Assembly: GCF_900115665.1 (NCBI RefSeq)
Contig: NZ_FOXH01000020.1
Span: 1-41,298, forward strand
Source: Pseudarcicella hirudinis
GTDB taxonomy: Bacteria; Bacteroidota; Bacteroidia; Cytophagales; Spirosomataceae
Length of the DNA: 41,298 nucleotides
Reading direction: 5' to 3'
Below, piece by piece: positions 1 to 7,685 of the stretch (positions are counted from its first letter, which is position 1; every line of letters starts with the position of its first letter). Position numbers and translations under genes: made by a program. Below the pieces are notes generated by a model, which saw only the letters and a program-made list of their open reading frames with translations, had not been told where the DNA came from and did no database searches.

Positions 1-1
1 A

Positions 2-556
2 ATAAAAGTAATATTCGGAAAGGTAAAATATTGTGATCTGTTCGTCGGTTATGAATCAAATTTAGATGAATGCAATGGAGATGAACCCACCCCATGTATT
101 CCTAAACTAACCAAAATAACATCTGATTTGGTGGTAAAGGATAAATACAAATGTTCTATCAAACTTTTCGATTATACTTATTCCTGCCGAATGGGCAATG
201 GTACACCCAACAATGGTGAGGGTGGGCGTTTTAGAGGGCGAGCGTTTTTGCATTTGACAGGCAGAGAGAAATATGAAGATTTACAAACCAAATGGAATAC
301 AACATTTCCAGATAACAAAAAGGATTTTACCTGCGATTCAGATGCTTGTGAAGCAACACGTGAGCTTTTAGTCACAGATTTAGACTTTGCTATGCAATCT
401 TCTTTGGCTTTTTGGAAAAGTGCGAAGGCAAATAGTTTGGCAAATGAAATGACGGATGGTAGTATAAGGAGGGTATCAAAAGAAGTTAATGGTGGATATA
501 TTGGAATAGAGGTAAGAACAGAATTAACCAAAAAAGCATATAGCGTAATTAAATAA
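2..556 (+). CDS. GH19-like chitinase/lysozyme-fold enzyme, 3' part only
   Basis: The frame is open from the left edge, so the true start lies outside the window; 184 residues are visible. The sequence FRGRAFLHLTGREKYEDL (codons starting near 229) matches the glycoside hydrolase 19 signature usually seen as YRGRGLIQLTGRxNY, followed by the typical helical C-terminal part (FAMQSSLAFWKSAKAN) and an NGGYIGIE segment like the GH19 'INGGxxG' stretch. GH19 enzymes cut beta-1,4 bonds in chitin or peptidoglycan; the catalytic Glu region lies upstream and cannot be checked. Several cysteines (CNGDEPTPC, CDSDAC) suggest a secreted, disulfide-bearing protein. The next gene starts 8 bp downstream, so they are probably co-transcribed. 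Family assignment is fairly good; substrate and delivery route are unknown. Confidence 0.7.
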   Translation: MKVIFGKVKYCDLFVGYESNLDECNGDEPTPCIPKLTKITSDLVVKDKYKCSIKLFDYTYSCRMGNGTPNNGEGGRFRGRAFLHLTGREKYEDLQTKWNTTFPDNKKDFTCDSDACEATRELLVTDLDFAMQSSLAFWKSAKANSLANEMTDGSIRRVSKEVNGGYIGIEVRTELTKKAYSVIK

Positions 557-564
557 CATATACG

Positions 565-1329
565 ATGAAAAACTTATATTTAGTTTCCTTACTTATACTA
601 TTTTGCAACAATGTAGTACTTGCGCAAAAAACTACGGGTTTTGATTTATTTGAAGGGATCTGGAAGTTTTCACCCATTGAAGGAAGTCGCGATACAACAT
701 TTGAATCTTATAGTTATTTTAAAAAAAATAAACAATTAGAGATATCATTTTGGAAAGATAGTCAATTACCGAGCACTGATGGCATACCATTTACCTATTA
801 TGGTTTTTGGGATACGTCACCCAATAAAACACCACTACCCAAACATATAAAAGACTTAAAACCAACTGGGAAATATGTGTTTTTTTATAACTATTTAGTA
901 GAAAATGATAAAAGTGGTAATCAAATTGGCTATGACAAGTTTGGGAACTTATATAGAGTAATTAGATATTGCCAATGGGCAATCAATGATGAATTACCAG
1001 AGGGGCTTCCTCCCACCACACTTACATTACACTTTAATATAAACCCTGATGTGTATAAAAAAGTAGATAAAATACCTGATTATGTATTGATTTCACTCAG
1101 GAAAAATAAAGAAGATTGGCAAAGATATTTAGACTTTATGGAGCATAAGGAAAGTAAAGTCACTCAATTGAAAGCCTTTATTTATACGATTCCTAATCAA
1201 CAAAGTAAAATGTACCTCCTAAAAGGTGATGAAGTAGAGATTTTAGAAACCAAAGACGACTGGCTCAAAATTCGCTATTATGGCAGCAAAACTATCGAAG
1301 GCTGGATAAAGAAAACAGATGTTGAATAG
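565..1329 (+). CDS. Secreted protein with C-terminal bacterial SH3 domain
   Basis: 254 residues. An N-terminal signal peptide (hydrophobic segment ending near VVLAQ, residue 21) predicts export. The last 60 residues (KAFIYTIPNQQSKMYLLKGD, then VEIL and a GWIKKTDVE ending) fit a bacterial SH3 domain, a module that often binds peptidoglycan. The middle (residues 25-190) is not recognised; it is rich in aromatic residues and lipocalin-like in appearance only. It follows the GH19-like gene by 8 bp and is followed by a clear terminator, so the pair forms the end of a transcript. A role as a periplasmic partner or inhibitor of the upstream enzyme is possible but is inference from position alone. 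Confidence 0.75.
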   Translation: MKNLYLVSLLILFCNNVVLAQKTTGFDLFEGIWKFSPIEGSRDTTFESYSYFKKNKQLEISFWKDSQLPSTDGIPFTYYGFWDTSPNKTPLPKHIKDLKPTGKYVFFYNYLVENDKSGNQIGYDKFGNLYRVIRYCQWAINDELPEGLPPTTLTLHFNINPDVYKKVDKIPDYVLISLRKNKEDWQRYLDFMEHKESKVTQLKAFIYTIPNQQSKMYLLKGDEVEILETKDDWLKIRYYGSKTIEGWIKKTDVE

Positions 1330-1335
1330 ATACAC

Positions 1336-1366
1336 AAAAGCAGGTCGGAAGGCTTGCTTTTCTTTT
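1336..1366 (+). terminator. Intrinsic terminator after the SH3-protein gene
   Basis: Stem of 11 pairs (two G-U) between 1336-1346 and 1351-1361 with a GGAA tetraloop, followed by CTTTTT. It lies 7 bp after the stop codon of the SH3-domain gene and has the classic shape of a rho-independent terminator. Confidence 0.8.
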
Positions 1367-1619
1367 TGGTATATCAATACTCCCCCTCATTTGTGTCCGC
1401 ATAAATGAGCAAAGTGCAAGCAACATCCAAAATATCTTCCGGGAACAATAAACAGATAAGGGCTTGCCTGGCTTGACTCAGAATGATTCTTGTTATTTGG
1501 TTTACAACTACAAATGAATTGTTTTTTGATCTCCCCAAATTGTCAGTTTGCACCCTTTTATTCTTATATTTAATCGGTTAAGGTTTTATGGTTGAAACAA
1601 TTTCAAACAAGATATAAAA

Positions 1620-1997
1620 ATGGCTGAATTTATGTTTCTTATTCGTAATGAAGGTGATCCTAAGTCCATTTTATCACCGGAATCTCATCAGGCGTTTTTG
1701 CAGAAATGTAAAGATTATATTGAGATACTGACGCAAAAAGGCCAGCTTATTGCCGCTCAGCCTTTGATTCGTGAAGGCAGGGTACTCAGCAAAAATGATA
1801 CAACCTGGATCGAAACCCCGCTAAATGAAAGTAAAGAAGTTCAGGTGGGATACTACCATATCTTAGCGAAAGACCTTGACGAAGCGATTGAGATTGCCAA
1901 AAGAAATCCTGAATTTGAGTATGTCAGTTCTGCAAGGATAGAGGTCCGGCCGATCAAAACCAAAGAAATAACGACAGGTTTTGTCTATCCTAAATAA
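1620..1997 (+). CDS. YCII-related domain protein
   Basis: 125 residues, single domain. The start MAEFMFLIRNEGD, the central GQLIAAQPLIREGRVL and the segment GYYHILAKDLDEAIEIAKRN are typical of the YCII/DGPF family (dimeric alpha-beta ferredoxin-like fold). Some relatives are small dehalogenase-like or accessory proteins beside ECF sigma factors, but most have no assigned reaction. No ECF sigma gene adjoins it here. It has its own upstream gap of 250 bp and converges with the DUF2809 gene, whose end lies only 9 bp away. Confidence 0.8.
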   Translation: MAEFMFLIRNEGDPKSILSPESHQAFLQKCKDYIEILTQKGQLIAAQPLIREGRVLSKNDTTWIETPLNESKEVQVGYYHILAKDLDEAIEIAKRNPEFEYVSSARIEVRPIKTKEITTGFVYPK

Positions 1998-2006
1998 TGA
2001 CAAGTT

Positions 2007-2387
2007 TTAATTAATTCCATTGGCTTTTAAATGAATAAGCCGATCAATCAGAATCCCGGATATTACTCCGGCGAGGTAGGCAATCAAATCACTCCAAAGA
2101 AATCCCTGTCCTAAAATTAATCTGCCAAGCAGGTTTTGCCGAATAGAAACAAGCCAGCCTGCCTGAGAAAGCTGACCAAATTCAATTAACCAGCAAATCA
2201 GTAAACTGATAAAAGCAACAAATCTGATGGAAGAATGAAGCCATAAAAACCGGATAATGAAATACATCATCAATGCATACAACAAATCTCCGGTAAATAA
2301 TGGAATCATAGAAACTCTTCTTGAAAGGAGTCCGCAGAGAATAATAAAACCAATCAGACAGATATAGAGAATCCTTGATTTTTTCAT
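2007..2387 (-). CDS. DUF2809 family small integral membrane protein
   Basis: 126 residues with about four hydrophobic segments. The LLSRR after the first segment and the GDLLYALMMYFIIRFLW stretch are characteristic of DUF2809 proteins, whose function is unknown. A charged tail follows the last segment (IDRLIHLKANGIN). It lies 53 bp downstream of the thioredoxin gene on the same strand and may share its transcript. Confidence 0.75.
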   Translation of the reverse strand: MKKSRILYICLIGFIILCGLLSRRVSMIPLFTGDLLYALMMYFIIRFLWLHSSIRFVAFISLLICWLIEFGQLSQAGWLVSIRQNLLGRLILGQGFLWSDLIAYLAGVISGILIDRLIHLKANGIN

Positions 2388-2440
2388 GTTAATTTCCGGA
2401 AGTAGAATGCCATAATAAAGCCTTAGCCCACTTCGGTGAA

Positions 2441-2890
2441 CTATTTGCTTTTTGCTTCAAAGATGGTATTGATGTCATGTATGAATGTTTTAACAGATAA
2501 GTTTGAGGGATATCCTTCCCATTCTTTCAGGATTTTCCCATTGGAGTCCAGCAGGAGAGTAAGTGGAAATTTGCCTTGCTGGTTGTATTTTTCAGCAAGG
2601 GCTTCGTTATGAGAAATTTGCCAAAGGTCCAGTTGGTTCTTTTTCAAACGAGGAAAATCAGCTCTTACTAAAATCAGTTTTTCAGAGGCAAATCGGGTAA
2701 AATCCTCAGATTCGAAAATGTCTTTTTTCAATTTTATACAAGGAATGCACCAATCTGAACCCGAAAAATTCAGCAAAACAAATTTATGAGATTGAGCGGC
2801 CTCCGTTTTGGCTTTTTCAAAGTCCAGTTTCCATTCAGCCGAAAAAGAGAATAATGCTGAGAATAAGGCAATAAACACGAAAAACTTCAT
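2441..2890 (-). CDS. Secreted thioredoxin-fold protein
   Basis: 149 residues. The first 18 residues form a signal peptide ending near FSFSA. The active site is W-C48-I-P-C51, followed by IKLKKDIFESEDF, the arrangement found in thioredoxin_7 / DsbD C-terminal-like proteins. A cis-Pro loop is visible at GKFPLTLLLDSNG. Expected role: periplasmic dithiol-disulfide exchange. The WCIPC motif departs from the WCGPC of cytosolic thioredoxin, in keeping with an exported redox protein. The partner is unknown. Confidence 0.85.
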   Translation of the reverse strand: MKFFVFIALFSALFSFSAEWKLDFEKAKTEAAQSHKFVLLNFSGSDWCIPCIKLKKDIFESEDFTRFASEKLILVRADFPRLKKNQLDLWQISHNEALAEKYNQQGKFPLTLLLDSNGKILKEWEGYPSNLSVKTFIHDINTIFEAKSK

Positions 2891-3460
2891 ATATACAGAA
2901 TGTTACTTTATAGAAAATAACAGAATCCAAGAATGTTTTATTTCATTTTTTTAAATCCGTGGTCATTTATTTTACCAATAAGACACGGATTCTGATTCTT
3001 AAAGTTCAAATTGAAAATTTGGTTTAAAAATACGATAAGATGCTGAGGTTTTAAAACGAGTCTCTTTATAAAAGCATGAAGAAATATCATAGGTTCTTAT
3101 CAGGATGTTTTCTGTCCTGAAATACGCGGATGGTATGCAATATCTTTCTCCCATTTGAAGAGTGGAGGAGTATCATTTCCGGAGCATTTAACACATTAAT
3201 AATTTATCGTATAAATGAGTAGTTTTAGAAATTGAAATGATTTGTAGGTTGTTGATTATCAGTATGCTAATGAGTTTTTCCTTGTTAGGAATATTAATGA
3301 ATTATCGTTATTTTTAAGAGTTGTTATTAGAAAATAAGGGATAACTGATTTCTGGAACGCTTTTTGTTTAACTGCTCCTGACTTAAACTTGTCGTTTTGC
3401 TATTTAATATTTAGCAAAATATCGTTAAATTGCTTTCAAACCACCAACCAAAAAGATTAT
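2891..3460. other. 570-bp intergenic region, divergent promoters expected
   Basis: No convincing gene. It separates the thioredoxin gene (minus) from the glycosyltransferase gene (plus), so both promoters should be here. The region is AT-rich and holds an 8-bp inverted repeat, AATCCGTG at 2954-2961 and CACGGATT at 2994-3001, with a 32-nt loop, plus the interrupted palindrome at 3395-3419 listed separately. No full TAnnTTTG promoter with a matching -33 element was found. Confidence 0.6.
3395..3419. promoter_or_regulatory. Interrupted palindrome upstream of glycosyltransferase gene
   Basis: TTTTGCTA (3395-3402) and TAGCAAAA (3412-3419) are perfect 8-bp arms around a 9-bp AT spacer. It ends 41 bp before the chosen ATG at 3461. 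It may be an operator or a leader hairpin; the sequence gives no way to choose. Confidence 0.4.
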
Positions 3461-4321
3461 ATGAGTTTTTTTAAAAACCCATCATGGATTAGCCAGCATA
3501 CTTATTCATATAAGAATGTTGATGATGTTCCTGAGCGTGAGTATTCACAAATCAATCAAAAACTGGCGCAATTTAAGCAGTCAGAAAACCCGGAGGTAAG
3601 TGTGGTTATTGCAGCCTGGAATGAAGAAGTGAATTTACTCCCGACAATAGGTTCTCTGGCGGATTCTGTTACTGAGATTCCGTTCGAAATTTTGGTGGTT
3701 AATAATAATTCAACAGACCGTACACAGGAGGTTTTAGATAAGTTGAATATCCGCAGTTGTATCCAGACGATTCAGGGCTGCGGACCAGCCAGACAAATGG
3801 GATTGGAACAGGCTAAAGGGAAATATATTCTTTCTGCCGATGCGGATTGTATATATCCTCCGCTGTGGATTGAAAAAATGGTAAAAGCACTTCGTCCTGA
3901 AGACGTTGCGTGTGTGTATGGGCGTTATTCTTTTATTGCAAATGATGTAACTCCCCGCTGGAAATTATCGATCTATGAAACCCTGAAGGATGTTATGGCT
4001 GAAATCAGACAGGTTAAGCGACCTTATCTCAATACGCTTGGCATGACGATGGGATACAGAACCGCAGATGCTTTAAAAGTAGGATATGTAATGACAAATG
4101 TAAGAGGAGAGGATGGCCGTCTGACCTTCGATCTGATGCCTATGGGGAAAGTAGTTCAGGTTAAAGACAGAGACGCCAGGGTTTGGACAGGTACAAGAAC
4201 CCTAGATAAAGATGGCAGTTTCTTTAAAATGGTAAGTATCCGTATTGTAAAAGAAATCAAAAGAATATTTGAATATTTCAAACCACTTGCACCACACGAT
4301 ACTAAAACATCAAAGTCTTAA
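3461..4321 (+). CDS. Family 2 glycosyltransferase
   Basis: 286 residues from the ATG at 3461; a TTG 72 bp upstream would add an unlikely N-terminus. The GT-A core is clear: VVIAAWNEEVNLLPTIGSL at the nucleotide-binding strand, VVNNNSTDRTQEVLD with the first Asp region, and the DXD-like motif SADADCIYPP. A later GEDGRL could supply the catalytic acidic residue. No QxxRW motif and no transmembrane segments follow, so it is not a processive synthase; it probably adds one sugar to a lipid, glycan or protein acceptor. It stands alone between regulators. Confidence 0.85.
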   Translation: MSFFKNPSWISQHTYSYKNVDDVPEREYSQINQKLAQFKQSENPEVSVVIAAWNEEVNLLPTIGSLADSVTEIPFEILVVNNNSTDRTQEVLDKLNIRSCIQTIQGCGPARQMGLEQAKGKYILSADADCIYPPLWIEKMVKALRPEDVACVYGRYSFIANDVTPRWKLSIYETLKDVMAEIRQVKRPYLNTLGMTMGYRTADALKVGYVMTNVRGEDGRLTFDLMPMGKVVQVKDRDARVWTGTRTLDKDGSFFKMVSIRIVKEIKRIFEYFKPLAPHDTKTSKS

Positions 4322-4501
4322 AAGACCGTTTTGTTGAGATAAATAGTGGATTAAGTTTTTATAAGGACATAATAAATTGTAACTATCGGAAAGATTTTAC
4401 TTTAATTAACACACCAACAGACACATTTCAGACATTATTGAACAGGAATGCCTGTCTGAAAAATAAAAGAAGTCTCATATACTTCCGATGATTTCTTATC
4501 A

Positions 4502-4539
4502 TAATTCTCCTGTTTTGAATACATAAAGCAGGAGAATTA
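4502..4539. terminator. Hairpin between convergent glycosyltransferase and tetR genes
   Basis: Perfect 11-bp inverted repeat TAATTCTCCTG (4502-4512) and CAGGAGAATTA (4529-4539), extendable by a few T-A pairs to leave an 8-nt loop. The right arm includes the stop codon of the TetR gene. The T-run is poor, so it is called a terminator from position and stem strength. Confidence 0.55.
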
Positions 4540-5118
4540 CTGTAAAACCGAGAGTATTACTTTAATAATATCATCCATAGCTTTTTTATCTTTACCGGAA
4601 CGGGATGACACTCTTATACCGGTAACATTATTGTACAAAAATCTGGCAATGGCTTTTGCATCAATCTCAGGAGAAAGTTGTCCGCTTTCCTGCCCTTTGC
4701 AGATCGTACGATAAAAAGCATCCACCACATCTGCCATATTACTATTCACAATATCAGCAACTTCTTTGTCGTGAGGAGCCAATTCTATCGCTGTATTTAC
4801 CATAAAGCAACCCTTTGCCAACTGATCGTTCAGATCTTCTTTTACCAGATTTTCAAGGATTTGCCTGATCGTTTCTCTGGGATCTGCAGACTGATCCGCC
4901 ATACTGATGAGATCCTTCGTATTTTTTTCTTCGTAAAGTTTTAAGGCTTTGATAAATAAAGTACGTTTATCTCCAAATGTGTCGTACATGCTCGAACGAC
5001 TGATTCCCAGTCCTTCCACCAGGTCCTGTGCCGAAGTGCCATTGTACCCTTTATGCCAGAAAAGCGTCACGGCTTTGTCCAGCACAGTCTTCTCGTCAAA
5101 TTCTTTTGCCCTTGCCAT
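4537..5118 (-). CDS. TetR/AcrR family transcriptional regulator
   Basis: 193 residues. Residues about 10-55 form the TetR DNA-binding domain: FDEKTVLDKAVTLFWHKGY, then a helix-turn-helix in TSAQDLVEGLGISRSSMYDT, ending FGDKRTLF. The C-terminal ligand and dimer domain (TetR_C, with GCFMVNTAIELAPHD) is normal length. The gene lies downstream of the SDR gene on the same strand but has its own promoter-like sequence (5166-5197) with a palindrome matching two more at the SDR promoter. It is probably an autoregulated local repressor of the SDR gene; the ligand is unknown. Confidence 0.9.
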   Translation of the reverse strand: MARAKEFDEKTVLDKAVTLFWHKGYNGTSAQDLVEGLGISRSSMYDTFGDKRTLFIKALKLYEEKNTKDLISMADQSADPRETIRQILENLVKEDLNDQLAKGCFMVNTAIELAPHDKEVADIVNSNMADVVDAFYRTICKGQESGQLSPEIDAKAIARFLYNNVTGIRVSSRSGKDKKAMDDIIKVILSVLQ

Positions 5119-5142
5119 CGTAATAAATGATTAATAATAGTA

Positions 5143-5175
5143 AATAGCTTTGCAGAGTTCTTCTGCAAAGCTATT
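5143..5175 (-). terminator. Perfect 14-bp hairpin between SDR and tetR genes
   Basis: AATAGCTTTGCAGA (5143-5156) and TCTGCAAAGCTATT (5162-5175) pair perfectly over 14 bp with a 5-nt loop. It sits 36 bp after the SDR stop codon, followed on the minus strand by an AT-rich tail, so it may end SDR transcription. The right arm also holds the -7 box proposed for tetR. Confidence 0.55.
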
Positions 5176-5197
5176 ATTCAGGAACGATTATTCCAAA
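5166..5197 (-). promoter_or_regulatory. Predicted Bacteroidota promoter of the tetR gene
   Basis: Read on the minus strand: TTTG (complement of 5194-5197), a 20-bp spacer, then TAGCTTTG (complement of 5166-5173), an exact fit to the Bacteroidota pattern TTTG...TAnnTTTG. The spacer contains the palindrome at 5181-5194, the expected place for a repressor. Confidence 0.6.
5181..5194. promoter_or_regulatory. TetR-type operator in the tetR promoter
   Basis: GGAACGATTATTCC, inverted GGAA/TTCC arms. It differs at one base from the operator at 5988-6001 and lies between the -33 and -7 elements of tetR. Confidence 0.6.
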
Positions 5198-5211
5198 TTT
5201 GGATAAAAAAA

Positions 5212-5964
5212 TTAAGAAAGCGTGTTTACTGTAATCCCGCCATCTACTGTCAACTCTGTTCCGGTTACAAAGGAGGAATCATCCGAAGCCAGGAATCTTA
5301 CTGCTTTGGCAATTTCTTCTGCCTGACCGAATCTGTTCAATAAAACCTTTTTGCCAAGAACTTCTGCAAAACCATCCAGTGCCTCCTGATGTAAACCTAA
5401 TTTACCATAAATAGGAGTACTGACCGGACCCGGAGAGATAGCATTTATTCTGATTTTGCGGGGAGCAAGTTCCGCTGCAAGCACTCTGTTAAGCGAAAGC
5501 AAAGCACCTTTGCTGGCACTATAAACACCTGATGCGGGAGCTCCTAAACTGGCATTAACGGAAGTATTGAGTATGATGGATGCACCTTCATTCAGAAGAG
5601 GAATGAATTTTTGGATAGTAAAGAATACACCTTTTACATTAATATTCATGATGCTGTCATAGTGCTCTTCGCTGGCTGAATCCACAGGCATGAAGGCTGC
5701 AACACCTGCATTCAGAAAAAGGACATCAATTTTACCGAATTTCCTGGCTACTTCTTCAGCAAGTTTAGTGATATCCTGCAAATTTCCCTGATCTGAGATG
5801 ATTCCTACAGCCCCTAATTCTTTAGCTGCTTCATCAAGCGTCTGCTTATTACGACCAGTGATTACTACTTCTGCACCTTGTGCTATAAATTCTTTTGCAG
5901 CTGCATATCCGATACCGCTGTTTCCACCAGTTACAACGGCTATTTTATTTTGTAAAGTGTTCAT
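5212..5964 (-). CDS. Short-chain dehydrogenase/reductase (SDR)
   Basis: 250 residues, full-length classical SDR. The Rossmann cofactor motif TGGNSGIG is at 12-19, NAG at 85-87, and the catalytic Ser135, Tyr148 and Lys152 (YSASK) are present; GPVSTPIYG and the end FVTGTELTVDGG are typical. TGRN after the second strand (residues 36-39) suggests NADP(H) preference. It should oxidise or reduce a small carbonyl/alcohol substrate, which cannot be named. Two TetR-type operators flank the predicted -7 box upstream, so expression is probably induced when the TetR protein downstream releases DNA. Confidence 0.93.
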   Translation of the reverse strand: MNTLQNKIAVVTGGNSGIGYAAAKEFIAQGAEVVITGRNKQTLDEAAKELGAVGIISDQGNLQDITKLAEEVARKFGKIDVLFLNAGVAAFMPVDSASEEHYDSIMNINVKGVFFTIQKFIPLLNEGASIILNTSVNASLGAPASGVYSASKGALLSLNRVLAAELAPRKIRINAISPGPVSTPIYGKLGLHQEALDGFAEVLGKKVLLNRFGQAEEIAKAVRFLASDDSSFVTGTELTVDGGITVNTLS

Positions 5965-5987
5965 TTTGTGTTTGTTTAATTTTATAT

Positions 5988-6001
5988 GGAACGATTGTTC
6001 C
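5988..6001. promoter_or_regulatory. TetR-type operator 1 of the SDR gene
   Basis: GGAACGATTGTTCC, GGAAC/GTTCC arms, immediately downstream of the predicted -7 box, so bound protein would cover the start site. Its centre is 31 bp from that of the second operator, about three helical turns. Confidence 0.65.
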
Positions 6002-6002
6002 G

Positions 6003-6035
6003 TAAAGGTAATAATATTGGAATGGTTGTTCCAAA
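6003..6035 (-). promoter_or_regulatory. Predicted promoter of the SDR gene
   Basis: Minus strand: TTTG (complement of 6032-6035), 21-bp spacer, TACCTTTA (complement of 6003-6010), one base off TAnnTTTG. Operators overlap the -33 element and abut the -7 element. Confidence 0.55.
6019..6032. promoter_or_regulatory. TetR-type operator 2 of the SDR gene
   Basis: GGAATGGTTGTTCC, within TTGGAATGGTTGTTCCAA (6017-6034), perfect 6-bp arms. It overlaps the predicted -33 element of the SDR promoter. Confidence 0.6.
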
Positions 6036-6183
6036 TAAAAATTAAAATATTTTTTACAGCAGATAGAAATAAGATATGAGACTAAGGTTCAGACTGAAAG
6101 ATTTAAAGAAAGAGGAGAGGAGAATGGCAGGAATTTAATAACTAATCGGCTGGATATGCCTTACTCCGGCAGGAGGAATGTTT

Positions 6184-6654
6184 TCAGGGCCTTTCATCCT
6201 TTGCGGCAATTCTTAAGCAAAATCTTTGCTTTTGGAAAGACTGAGCTCCCATTCTATGATAAAATCTGATGGCTGCTTCGTTGGAAGAAGGGGTTTGCCA
6301 TTGAATATTAATACAATTTTCCTGTTCGGCAATCCGGCGTAATTTTTTAAATACTTCTTCACCAATTCCCAAACCCCGGAAATTTGCTTCTATATAGAGA
6401 CAGTCGAGGTACAGAAAATTTTGTGCATCCCAGGTTGAGTAATCGAAAGTATAGGAAAAGTATCCCGCTGCCTGGCGATCAATATCTATGATCCAGCAGA
6501 ATAGCGGAGGGTTTTCTTTGAAAAGCAGATGTTTTAATGCTTCAGCTTTTCCGGTTTGACTATGTGCTGCCTGCTCATATGCGGCATGTTTTGCGCATAA
6601 AGATATCAGATTTTCGAGATCTCTCTCTTCGCATTTCCTGATCAGGTATTTCAT
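6184..6654 (-). CDS. GNAT family N-acetyltransferase
   Basis: 156 residues, one GNAT domain. It starts IRKCEERDLENLISLCAKH, has the acetyl-CoA-binding motif RGLGIGEEVFKKL (about residues 94-106) after LYLDCLYIEANF, and the later NEAAIRFYHRMGAQ motif. The layout resembles diamine N-acetyltransferases, but the acceptor cannot be told from sequence. The start codon overlaps the stop of the LysR gene (ATGA, 6651-6654), implying coupled translation. Confidence 0.85.
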   Translation of the reverse strand: MKYLIRKCEERDLENLISLCAKHAAYEQAAHSQTGKAEALKHLLFKENPPLFCWIIDIDRQAAGYFSYTFDYSTWDAQNFLYLDCLYIEANFRGLGIGEEVFKKLRRIAEQENCINIQWQTPSSNEAAIRFYHRMGAQSFQKQRFCLRIAAKDERP

Positions 6655-7541
6655 TTTAGCTGTATTTCACGTTGCAGAAATTCAACAAACTGATAAAAGA
6701 AATCAGCTTGTTTTTTGTGTTTTAATATGGCCAGGAAATGTTTTCTTTTTAAGCCTGTTTTGCCAATTTTGACTGTTTTTAATCCTGTGTTTTTCAAATA
6801 AGGTTTTAAGGCCCATTTTGCCATAACAATTATTCCCATATCAGCTTTTACCATTTCTACGGCAGCTTCTGTGAGTGGTAAAACGATGATCTTTTTGGGG
6901 CTGATCTTTGCCGGTTGTAATAAAAACTGATGAACAGTAACAGTTTCCAGTGGCAATGAATGTATAATTAAATTCTGGTCGGCAAAATCCTCGGCTGCAA
7001 TATATTTCTTTTTTTTCCATTCATGACCTTCGGGAATTAAAGCCAGCATTTCGTCCTGAAAAAGTTCGATGTATTCTATTTTATCATTTTTGACCGGATC
7101 GCTTGTGATGGCAATATCAATATCATTTTCAAGGAGTTTTTGAAGAGGATAATGGGTTGCTTCCATGACAATTTTAAGTTCGACATTCGGGTAAATGGCA
7201 TGAAATTGTTTCATTAATGAGGGTAGCCAGTGATAGCCGGAATAACATTCCGTACTGATCCGGATTTCCCCGAATTCTCCGTAAATCAACTGTTTGATCT
7301 GATTTTCTGTCTCACTCAGTTTATCTAATATTTCGTTGGAAATATGGTAAAGCTTTTCCCCGGCACGGGTAAGAACCAGTTTTTTATTTACGCGATCGAA
7401 AATTTTAGTACCTAATTGATACTCAGCTTCTTTTAGCTGATGGCTGAGTGCTGACTGGGTAAGATTTAGTTTGTCGATCGCTTTGGTAATACTTCCTTCT
7501 TCAACAATTGCCTTGATTAATTTTAAATGCCGTATCTCCAT
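6651..7541 (-). CDS. LysR family regulator, MetR-like
   Basis: 296 residues from the ATG at 7541 (MEIRHLKLIKAIVEEGSI); an upstream in-frame Met would add 25 unlikely residues. Residues 1-60 form the LysR winged helix (LTQSALSHQLKEAEYQLGTK). The effector domain resembles MetR: ECYSGYHWLPSL near residue 95, DIDIAITSDP, and FLLQPAKISPKK. In enterobacteria MetR uses homocysteine as co-effector and controls methionine genes. A perfect MetR-type box lies 50 bp upstream (7591-7603), between this gene and the divergent rhodanese gene. Both that promoter and its own are likely targets. Coupled to the GNAT gene downstream. Confidence 0.85.
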   Translation of the reverse strand: MEIRHLKLIKAIVEEGSITKAIDKLNLTQSALSHQLKEAEYQLGTKIFDRVNKKLVLTRAGEKLYHISNEILDKLSETENQIKQLIYGEFGEIRISTECYSGYHWLPSLMKQFHAIYPNVELKIVMEATHYPLQKLLENDIDIAITSDPVKNDKIEYIELFQDEMLALIPEGHEWKKKKYIAAEDFADQNLIIHSLPLETVTVHQFLLQPAKISPKKIIVLPLTEAAVEMVKADMGIIVMAKWALKPYLKNTGLKTVKIGKTGLKRKHFLAILKHKKQADFFYQFVEFLQREIQLK

Positions 7542-7590
7542 TGTGTTTAGATTTTTGCCAAAGTTATCGAATATTACTGAAGCCCGGATA

Positions 7591-7603
7591 TGAAAATATT
7601 TCA
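7591..7603. promoter_or_regulatory. MetR-type box (TGAANNWNNTTCA)
   Basis: TGAAAATATTTCA fits the MetR consensus TGAA-N2-(A/T)-N2-TTCA at every defined position. It lies in the divergent intergenic region, 50 bp from the LysR start and about 60 bp upstream of the rhodanese start site, a normal activator position. Confidence 0.6.
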
Positions 7604-7649
7604 TCATAATCATCAAATCTTTTCGTTTTTATCAGATTTCCCGGAACCT

Positions 7650-7657
7650 TAGTTTTG
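7650..7657 (+). promoter_or_regulatory. Predicted -7 box of the rhodanese gene
   Basis: TAGTTTTG matches TAnnTTTG exactly, 28 bp before the ATG. The -33 position is only T-rich (7625-7630), consistent with a promoter needing an activator. Confidence 0.5.
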
Positions 7658-7685
7658 TGCCATTAATCATTTAAAAATCATAGAT

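Noticed and set aside
1547-1572. Promoter of the YCII gene (TTTG ... TATATTTA)
   Set aside because: The spacer is 14 bp, too short for the Bacteroidota promoter pattern.
3389-3460. TTG-start extension of the glycosyltransferase
   Set aside because: The added 24 residues lack family resemblance and contain the palindrome at 3395-3419; the ATG at 3461 fits better.
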